This document shows, piece by piece, positions 56,548 through 64,000 of a stretch of 64,000 nt of DNA. Source of the stretch: Liriodendron chinense (lineage: Eukaryota; Streptophyta; Magnoliopsida; Magnoliales; Magnoliaceae); the NCBI GenBank assembly GCA_003013855.2, contig ML058387.1, forward strand, positions 2,046,001 through 2,110,000, given 5' to 3'. Under the pieces are notes generated by a model. It did no database searches. It had not been told where the DNA came from and was given only the letters and a program-made list of their open reading frames with translations. The number at the start of each line of letters is the position of its first letter. The first letter of the stretch is position 1. The translations under genes and the position numbers were made by a program.

Positions 56548-56977
56548 ATTTTTTTAAAAGATGAGATTTTATTAAAAGAAAAGGAAACAAAACTGCAACA
56601 GACCGAGAAAAAAAAAAGACTCACAACAGCCAAACAGGCCCACGCCTGGCGAAGCCCAAAAAGTATGTCCGTCTCGGAAAAAGACTAAAATCCTGAAAAG
56701 AAAAGCCCAGCCGAAGAGACACTCATATTTCTGAAACACCCCCAGAAAGCAGAGAGGAGAACAATCCTTCATTTCCTTCTCCCAAGCGCTCTTCCTGGTT
56801 AACCATGTAAATTGAGGGGGAGATCTTCTACCGACTTTGGCATTGTCCAATAAACACCAAAATCCAGCAAACTGCAGGATGCTCTACCAAATATCAGCTG
56901 CGAACAGGCAATGGATGAACAAATGATCCACCATTTCTTCCTCACATGAGCAAAGAAAGAGAGGTTTTGTCCTTCCA
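56548..56977 (-). mobile_element. 5'-truncated LINE with 13-bp target duplication
   Basis: Flanked by the perfect 13-bp repeat AATATATGTGACA (56535-56547 and 56978-56990), with a short poly(A) on the minus strand at the left. The minus-strand reading includes 'LFLCSCEEEMVDHLFIHCLF', the zinc-binding C..C....HLF.C motif at the end of LINE ORF2. Only about 430 bp was copied, the usual outcome of aborted target-primed reverse transcription. Confidence 0.9.
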
Positions 56978-56990
56978 AATATATGTGACA

Positions 56991-57600
56991 TTTGACAAAA
57001 TAATTGTAATAATCCTATTAAAATATATACTTTTGTCGATGATATAAAAACTCTGAGCGTTAGGTGGGTCATAAAAGTGGGTCCAGTAAAAAGAAAAAAT
57101 CCAATAGTTTCTAGCATTTGCATCCATTCTTAGCCTTTTGAGAGGAGTCAAATTCAAATGATTTTACCGCATTCCATTTCATATTGATTCCAATATCATT
57201 ATTTACCATCAGCCAAATGACCCTTTTTGCCCATGCTTACAACTAGTTAACATCAACCAAGCCCTCAGCCAGCCTGACCCTAGTTTGGGTTGAGCTTGGT
57301 TAAGGCCCTGGGCAACCTAACCCTAGAACTCTATATAACTTTAGGTCTAGTCGGGTTGGGTCACTTGGGGTCGGTTGAAAATTTTCAGCTTGACCCAGGT
57401 TGAGTTGTGCTGGTTGAGGCCTCTGGCAACCCAACCCAACCCAACCCAAATTGGACTGTCTAACATAATAATACAAGCAATCAGAGCCAAAATTTCCACC
57501 CAATTAATGAGAAAAACCAGCTAAATAAAACAACTCACTTCTCTTGATTTATCATTTTAATAAAAAATGAATTGTTTTGGGTTAAAATTTTAACCAAGTG

Positions 57601-57649
<49 letters not shown>

Positions 57650-58685
57650 ATTTTCATGTCCACTGCATTTACCAAACAGGGTTAATTTTTGAATAATTGG
57701 TTGAAAAATTCGCTTTAACTGATTATTCTTTTATCCAAACAGTCAATTAGGGTGAAGTTTTTACACAAAATAAAGGGTAATTTTTACCCAACCCGGCTCG
57801 ACCCGACCAACTTAACTTAATCACCCGAACCCAACTTGAGTTGGGTTAGAATTTGGTATTCAATATGTTGGGTTGGCTTAGGTCACTTGGTTCAGGTTGG
57901 ACTAACTCCTCATGAGGTCAGGTTGGGCTTGGGTTGACCCTCAAAACAACCGGACCCATGTGAGTCGCATCCCTAACTAAGATTGTCTACTTGAAGGAAG
58001 CATTGTTTGGTGAAGAATGTATCCCAAAAACTAATCCGGCGAGTGGGCCTGTGAAAGTGCATCCAAACACAAACAAACAGGGGTTTGGATTAAAATCGCA
58101 TTTCGCCATCAAATACATCTTTTGAGGGAGTGTCCAAACAGGCTTCAAACACCTTCAGCTTTCTTTTGATCCCCAGTTCTCTGCAGTTCCTTCCCACAGC
58201 ACACACGGCACTCATTTTCCACGATCGGAACCATTGATTTAGCAGGCCATTCTGTGAACCACTCTGATCACCCACCCAGTCTTGGGTTCCCAACATGTGC
58301 ATGAGATCTAATAAGTCTAGCACTGGCCCAAAAATCACCACAATCTGCTATCCAGTGGACCGCACATGTACATCGAAAATGGACCATCTGCCAATTCTGT
58401 TAATGGTCCAGTTCTCTTGACATGTGCTGCGAACCTGCTCAGAATACCAGCCTGATTTTTCCGCAGGGCATCCAAACTAAATGGCCCACCTGATGAGCAT
58501 CTTGTATCTTGCAGAGTGTGGGAGCCATGTTGGCATTGTGACCCATGAATGCCTTAGGCAAGTCAAGATACTGGGACCCATTGGCTTGATCCAGATTTAA
58601 ATTATGTACTTATCAATACAAATCAGTAAATACATGCTATATAATGTCCATCGAAATCATACAAGTTATGTTGGCGGTAAGAATC
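56991..58685. other. Gene-free DNA with hAT-like subterminal words and poly(A)
   Basis: 57240-57470 and 57785-57985 are rich in 'gggttgggt' and 'caacccaac' words, like the subterminal parts of the hAT-type MITE at 17978, but I cannot fix ends. A pure run of 48 A lies at 57601-57648. From 58090 on no feature is recognised. Confidence 0.45.
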
Positions 58686-58737
58686 TTACAATGGATTGGC
58701 GATTCCGAAGGCATTCTGCTTTGAGAAATCAATCACC
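58686..58737 (-). CDS. Possible terminal coding exon of an unidentified gene
   Basis: On the minus strand, a strong acceptor (pyrimidine-rich 'tgttttctccatttcag') is followed by an open stretch VIDFSKQNAFGIANPL and a TAA stop at 58688-58686, entered in phase 1. The composition looks protein-like, but I cannot name the family or find the preceding exons. It could be a gene whose other exons I missed, a pseudogene, or chance. Confidence 0.3.
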
Positions 58738-59321
58738 CTGAAATGGAGAAAACAATACATGAGTGAGGATTTTTTTCACAGCCAGTTGCATGTCAAAAAC
58801 AATCCTGGAAATACCATGTCTAGTATAAAGATAATTTCCAAATAAATTTTTTCTTAGGGTGTGATTGGTTGCACCAAATATCATGAAATTTCATGAGACA
58901 TGATTAATCAGTCTAATTTGGTGCAACCAAACACACTCTTACATGATTCTATTTAACTCGTTCTTCAGGAAACTAAAAACCCAACTATCCATAATTTGAA
59001 TTAACATATCGATTCATGATCCGATACCAATTTTTCTCACCTTATATGTGGGCCCTCCTATAAACAACTAAAACAGTAGGATATGAGGAATCCACCATAG
59101 ATTGCAACATTGCCCAAAAATTATCATGAGTGGATAATCGAAGCCATACAATGAAGGCCACGTGAAAGTGAACAGTAGGAGTATTACCGTCCATTCTGCA
59201 GACCTTTTGAATGGTTGCAATCATCCAATCAGGTAACATGGGGACCCTGCGCAATCCACAGTGGACCCTTCCTACCCAATGAATCCAGAAACCACTAGGC
59301 ACCCACTTATAAATTCTCGCC
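58738..59321. other. Unassigned DNA
   Basis: Possible intron of the gene ending at 58686. No domain recognised on either strand. Confidence 0.3.
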
Positions 59322-59597
59322 GTAACAAGGTAAGAAGCCTTTGTACTGACCGTGGCTCTCATATAATTACCAAAGCAGCAAAACAGGAAACAATGCATGC
59401 ATAATGGAAGCTGATTAGCCTGGGTACGGGTACTATAGGCTTGACTCTTGACAGCCTTTGTAACAAGGTAAGAAGCCTTTGTACTGACCGTGGCTCTCAT
59501 ATAATTACCAAAGCAGCAAAACAGGAAACAATGCATGCATAATGGAAGCTGATTAGCCTGGGTACGGGTACTATAGGCTTGATTCATTGACAGCCCT
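59322..59597. repeat. 138-bp tandem duplication
   Basis: Copies at 59322-59459 and 59460-59597 are nearly identical, both opening 'gtaacaaggtaagaagcc'. Because 138 is a multiple of three it keeps a minus-strand open frame alive and duplicates a 46-residue block, but that frame has no recognisable protein. Confidence 0.88.
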
Positions 59598-60183
59598 AGC
59601 TTCCAGTTTGTACAAAGGGGGCTAATGGTCCACTTATCCAAAAAATTAATATTTCCTGGCTGCAGTGTAGATGGCCGACGCATCAAAAAATACTCCAAAT
59701 GGAAAAATCTTAACCCTTCAATAGGTGTCCCAGAAAATAGATGGTTGAGAAACAAAATACGGCACAGTTCAAATCCAAAAGGGTAAAGCCCAAATATTCT
59801 ACATCTAGGATATTCCAATCTAGACAATGTTTGGTACACAGGCCGCCCAGGATGGGGCCCATCATATCAATGTTCTGGTCCAAGGAAGAGCTGGGTATTT
59901 TAGCATTCCCCAGTCCAGCAGTGGACCATTGATGGTTGTTCCTCGATCAAGAAGAACCTTAAATTTCAGCTCCATAGGCATCTCAATAGGCATGCAATCA
60001 GTTGCATGATGAACAACCCACCATCCACACCATTCATAACTTCAATCACATGCACATAATCAAGTACTACATGAGGTTACAAGTTAAATTCATCAATCAA
60101 GGATTTCAACATCGAAGGATTACAAACCATATAAAAATGCAGAGAAACAAGCATGACATGAAGTGTTTTATGAGCAAATATAG

Positions 60184-60760
60184 ATGAGTGAGCTCAGTGG
60201 CAATGACTACCGACTGACAGGCTAGAAAGACCAAAACAAGCAGAAACATACCATCGTGCCCTTTTCTCTCATAAACAGCTTTTGGTAGTTTTAACACATA
60301 ATCTAGATTTCTTATGATTGGTCGATGAATCATGATCGTTCATCTGATGGACCAAATGTTAATGTCCTCAAAGCTTCTTCTTCTTTTTTATGAATAAACA
60401 TAAGGTGAGTGAGCTTGGTAGCAATGGAAACTGATTGATACGGTAGAAGAAAGGAAAAACAACCTTTCTGCCCTTTTTTAATCTCATTAACAGCTTTTGG
60501 TAGTTTATGCACGATCTGGATTTGTTAGGAATGGTCAGTAAATCATGATCATCCAGCTGATGGACCAAAGCTTAATGTCCTCAGAGCTTCTTCTTCTTCA
60601 AATGATAGGGTAGAAGAACCAAATGAATGGAAACATAACTTTTGTGCCCTTTTTTCCTATTTCATAAACAGCTTTCAATAGAAACTACACAATCTAGATT
60701 TGTTATGAATGATCAGTGAATCACGTTCATCCATCTGATGGACTAACTCTCTGACTACTT
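60184..60760. repeat. Tandem repeat, about 200 bp x 3
   Basis: Three diverged units start near 60184, 60388 and 60599. Each contains 'aacagctttt' or a variant, 'cacaatctagatttgttatg' or a variant, 'catctgatggacca' and, in the first two, 'aatgtcctcaaagcttcttc'. It lies downstream of the trihelix gene. Confidence 0.8.
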
Positions 60761-61243
60761 TCTCTCACATCCTTCAAAGGCTTTAATTTTGCAGGCTGAA
60801 TGCCAGTCGTTGGATCTGAGTACAGATCCTACTAGTTGGATGAGGAGTGCGTCTTACAAACGGCATTCTGTTCTACTCCATTTCTTTTCAATTTATTACT
60901 TTGGCAAATAAAGAAAAGAGGATTTTTTTTTTTATTGGCTCTGCTTGGTAGCGCTGAGGTGAAACATTATTAAAAATAAAAATAAAAAAATTCAGTCCTT
61001 GAATGAGAGAAATCAAAGCAGCATTAGAAAATCAAATAAAACTTGCAGCCAGAAATGAAAATACTCGAAGTTCTACTTATCCAAGGATATATTCTAACAT
61101 ACATCAACAAACCCATAAGATAACAGAAGAAAGAAACAAAGCAAGATACAAACTACCTAAGATTGATATACAACAAACTCTATCCCAACACCCATTTGCA
61201 GCTTATAAGTTAAAGACCCACATAAAAAGATCAAAGGCTGTAA
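60761..61243 (-). other. 3' flank of the trihelix gene
   Basis: Probably contains the 3' untranslated region of the minus-strand gene. No other feature; an open plus-strand frame at 61003-61290 is unsupported. Confidence 0.4.
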
Positions 61244-62302
61244 CTAACCGTTCCTTCTGTCAGCATTCCTTTGAACAGTTGGAGACATGATTGCTTCAGT
61301 TCTCAAAGATGAACTTCCACTTCCATTGTTCCTACTACGTGGCTTCCTCGATAGAAGCTCTGCAATCTGCAATTGGGTGTTTGCTATTATTTCTGTCCGC
61401 TTAAGCTCCATCTCACTCCTTTTGATATCTGCCTCCACTCTTAGACGTTCTGTGTCCTTGTACATCTCCATTCGTGCCTGCTCAATCTTCAAAATTGAGT
61501 CCGCTAGCATTCTGATGCTCTCTGCCACATCACTGCTCAAGCTCTTCTTGCGCTTGAATGGATGTTTTACAGGCTCATCACCAGCGGCATCAGGGATCTT
61601 GCTCTTTGGGGTACTAACATCACTACCTGTGCCCCTACTCTCTTTCCTATTGTTAGGCAATGTGTTAGAGCCGTCATCTCGATTGCTGTCCTGCATTTGT
61701 CCCTCTGCCTCCACATCAGCCACATCGCAGATTTGGGTCTTCCCAGCCTCGGACGCCCGTCTCAAAACATGTTCTGAAGTATCCATTTCTGCCTTTGGCA
61801 TACCTTGTGGGATTGACTCTGCTGCTCCATTCACGCAAATGGCTGGCTCACCCTTTGATTGAGGACCATGCACCCCTTTCAACAAACTATCCATACGAGC
61901 ATAGAACTGCCAAGGAGAACCTGATGACTCCATTCGATATCGCTTCTTCATTGATTCGATCTTGTTCTTACACTGGTTAGGTGTTTTTGAGGCCTTGGTC
62001 CCATCATTCCGATCCGACACCTGATGCGCGATATCGTCCCAATCGCTTCCCTTGAGCTTTGCGCGGTTCCTAATCAACCACTTCGATTCGTATGCTTCCA
62101 ACAAGCTCAAAACACCCCCTTCACTCCACTCATCCCTCTTACTCTTATCGGGCAGTTTTGACGCTCCGATTTCTCTGGGACCCATTTCAGACAGCGCCAA
62201 TTGGAGGTGGCCAGAGGACTGATACTCGGCTGCAAGGGCTCTTCCCTGCTTCTGATCGATCGGGAGATGATTCCCGCCTTGAACGCTATTGACAGAACTC
62301 AT
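61244..62302 (-). CDS. Trihelix transcription factor, SIP1-type, single coding exon
   Basis: A 352-residue nuclear DNA-binding protein of the plant trihelix (GT factor) family, which binds GT-type promoter elements. The MYB-like trihelix domain spans about 55-142. It has the three spaced tryptophans Trp59, Trp75 and Trp88, the helix-3 stretch TPNQCKNKIESMKKRY (107-122), and the fourth helix WQFYARMDSLL (131-141), whose form is typical of the SIP1 clade. The middle is acidic and polar. KRKK at 250-253 is a likely nuclear signal. Residues 258-318 form a long amphipathic helix (EQARMEMYKDTERLRVEADI..), the coiled coil of the clade. The start is the first ATG. The stop follows NG, where the bases 'cggttagt' also resemble a splice donor, so a longer spliced C terminus cannot be excluded. 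The frame is intact. Confidence 0.93.
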   Translation of the reverse strand: MSSVNSVQGGNHLPIDQKQGRALAAEYQSSGHLQLALSEMGPREIGASKLPDKSKRDEWSEGGVLSLLEAYESKWLIRNRAKLKGSDWDDIAHQVSDRNDGTKASKTPNQCKNKIESMKKRYRMESSGSPWQFYARMDSLLKGVHGPQSKGEPAICVNGAAESIPQGMPKAEMDTSEHVLRRASEAGKTQICDVADVEAEGQMQDSNRDDGSNTLPNNRKESRGTGSDVSTPKSKIPDAAGDEPVKHPFKRKKSLSSDVAESIRMLADSILKIEQARMEMYKDTERLRVEADIKRSEMELKRTEIIANTQLQIAELLSRKPRSRNNGSGSSSLRTEAIMSPTVQRNADRRNG

Positions 62303-62309
62303 ACTTTAA

Positions 62310-63587
62310 AGCAAAAATAACTATTTGGAGCTTGTGAACTGGTGATCATGCGAGAACAAGCTAGAGTTTCGGCTTCAGCAATCCTACCTTGAGAATTCTA
62401 GATGATTTTATTTTTTCAAAAGATTACCATTTGAGTCAGCAGCCATGTAGAAATTATAGTAATTTGTTATATGGTAATCAAAATGTCATGGAAAAGACTA
62501 TCCAGAACCTGAGAACTGTTGATCATGCTAGAAAAAGTCATTGTTTCGACGTAAGGAATCCGATATCTGGAGCTCTCATGGATTTTTTTTTCCCTTCAGA
62601 AACCGTCACCTGGGTCAGAATTTTTTAGGCAGTTTTAGCTCTAAGTTGTATTTTAATAGATCAAAATGCAGCAAAAAAAGGCTAATCAGAACCAATAAAT
62701 AAATAAATCCCAACGGGCAGTTCAACTAGCTCCCACGTTTGATTTTTATACAGAAAATCCATCTCTTGGGGTCCTTATTCATGCCTCAGTGGTAGACTCA
62801 CATGAGTTTCAACACAAGGTCATGGGTTCTCCCACTGTGGTGTGAGTGCATGTGTGAAAAAAAAAATAGAGCCATGAAAAAAATCATTTGGGCTTGAAAA
62901 TGGAAATTCTGTTATTGAAAACCTGGCATCCGGATTTTTTGATCCCATTTTTCAGGAAATTCACATCTAGCTCAGTGAATTTGAAGCAATTCCAGCGAAA
63001 ACTGTAATTTAACAGATTGGAAATCTGTGAGAAATACTATCCAGCCCGAAAATCATCGAACATGCTAGAGAAAGGCATTTTTTTATTAACAGAAATCCAA
63101 CGAAAGAAACTTTTGATGCTCTTTTCAGAAAATTACTATATGGGTTAGTGAATTTGAAGCATTTATAGCCTAAAACATTAATTTAATAGATAAAATTGCA
63201 TAAAAAAAGCACTTTCTGTCATTGGAAACCTGGCAACTACGTAATTTCGATGATTTTTCATAAAATTCCCTTCTGGGTCAGTGAATTTAAAGAAATTCTA
63301 GCTAAAACTCGTAATTCAATATATCAAAATGCACAAAAAAAAAAAAAAACCCAGAGCCTGAAAACCGTCGATCGAGCTAGAAAAAAAGGCGTCCTTTTTC
63401 ACGTCAAAATCCGATTTTCTGAAGTTTTAAATGATCGTATACGAAAATCTGAATTTGGGTTATCGAATTCGAAGCAATCTGAGCTCTAATTTGTAATTTA
63501 ACAGACCAAAATTACGAAGAAAAAAGAAACAATTGGAAAAATTCAAGGAATGGAGAGAGAGAGAGATATGGGAGTTGAGAATTCTTA
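62310..63587 (-). other. Probable 5'-leader intron of the trihelix gene with tandem repeats
   Basis: Bounded on the right by a good minus-strand donor (acccct|gtaagaattc, 63587) and on the left by the start-codon exon. It consists largely of 5-6 diverged tandem units of about 170-230 bp, each with 'gaaaa(c/t)c.gtcgat(c/g)atgctag' or a variant, 'gggt(c/t)agtgaattt(g/a)aag' and 'aatttaa(t/c)aga'. Confidence 0.55.
62770..62866 (+). repeat. tRNA-derived SINE inside the leader intron
   Basis: A-box-like 'gcctcagtggtaga' and B-box-like 'catgggttctccc', then 'gtgtgagtgcatgtgtg' and an A-rich tail. The same tail wording is seen in the copies near 22440, 22780 and 55540. Confidence 0.65.
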
Positions 63588-63710
63588 CAGGGGTTCGCAG
63601 GGATTCGGTTCTGTGTCTGATTTTAATTTCTTTAGGATCAGATTCCTCACATTTTTCTCTTGTGATGAGATTTTTGGCGTTGGGAGGACAGACAAAGTAA
63701 AGGGATGAAA
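63588..63710 (-). other. Probable untranslated first exon of the trihelix gene
   Basis: Minus-strand sequence ending at a consensus donor after 'cgaacccct'. No start codon is needed here, since the reading frame begins at 62302. The start of transcription is not located. Confidence 0.4.
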
Positions 63711-63904
63711 AAAATGCGAAAAGCGATTCGCGCGAGGATGTATGGATTTTACGAAGTACTCGTGTCACGCATGCTGACGTGTCACACTCTACTAAGATCC
63801 CTTGCACGTACCAGATGGGGCGCACAATACGAAAATATGCTGCGTCGATTTGAGGTCGGACCAAATCATCAACGGTCTAAAACAGCTGTTTAATGCAGCT
63901 GCAT
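63711..63904. other. Putative promoter region of the trihelix gene
   Basis: No TATA box or other element stands out. Confidence 0.3.
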
Positions 63905-64000
63905 AAAACACCCAAGCACTGTGGGGTCCACAGTGTCGAATATGTAACATCTACTCCGTCGATCAGGTTTTATCCTGGATTCTAGACCCTGGGACAAAAA
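63905..64000. mobile_element. Left part of a foldback-type element, cut by the window edge
   Basis: Contains 'cactgtggggtccacagtg' and 'acatctactccgtcgatc', the opening words of the foldback family. The rest lies outside the window. Confidence 0.5.

Noticed and set aside
57601..57648. Poly(A) as the tail of a processed pseudogene
   Set aside because: The 48-A run has no gene-like sequence upstream and no target duplication that I can find.
59042..59839. 265-residue minus-strand open frame
   Set aside because: Inflated by a 138-bp in-frame duplication; no recognised domain or splice support.
61287..61862. 191-residue plus-strand open frame
   Set aside because: Antisense shadow of the trihelix coding exon.

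Overview
The window is nuclear DNA of a flowering plant. It has spliced plant genes with long introns, and most of the rest is nested LTR retrotransposons, LINEs, SINEs, MITEs and microsatellites. A very abundant near-palindromic repeat with a 'gtgggcccca..atgatgtatgtg' core suggests to me a magnoliid (Magnoliales or Laurales); that placement is inference from memory of such genomes, not something computed here.

Four protein genes are supported. (1) An ESCRT-II subunit VPS22/SNF8 gene on the plus strand has five visible coding exons between 2443 and 15470. Its first coding exon (about 54 residues) must lie left of the window, and one intron is 11.4 kb long. (2) An intact single-exon UDP-glycosyltransferase, plus strand, 29853-31361. 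(3) A single-exon ATL-type RING-H2 ubiquitin ligase, minus strand, 41898-42464. (4) A trihelix (SIP1-type) transcription factor, minus strand, 61244-62302, with a likely 5'-leader intron reaching about 63587. They are unrelated single genes, not an operon or cluster. A possible terminal exon of an unidentified minus-strand gene lies at 58686-58737.

Layout. 1-2442: VPS22 5' intron with LINE and SINE debris. 2579-13995: giant VPS22 intron holding LINE fragments, two probable solo LTRs, and a Gypsy-type LTR-gag-protease fragment ending in an inverted LTR. 15.5-29.8 kb: gene-free, with MITEs that carry readable target-site duplications, a third probable LTR and foldback elements. 29.8-31.4 kb: UGT gene. 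31749-36568: a non-coding LTR element with a 5-bp target duplication and nested insertions. 38.5-39.3 kb: a LINE 3' end with an internal triplication. 40.2-40.4 kb: an organellar large-subunit rRNA fragment. 41.9-42.5 kb: RING gene with a G-quadruplex-type repeat against its start codon. 42.7-49.5 kb: a dense run of foldback elements. 49.4-57 kb: a dispersed duplication, a minisatellite, two hAT-type MITEs and a 5'-truncated LINE with target duplications. 57-64 kb: tandem repeats around the trihelix gene.

The most unusual signal is in three probable LTRs (near 5.4, 12.6 and 20.3 kb). Each carries a cluster of short self-complementary words upstream of a TATA-like box. The word differs in each copy (GGGCGCCC, GACCGGTC, GATCGATC), yet a spacer of the type CTCTCTRGANNGTTT between the words is shared in the same orientation.
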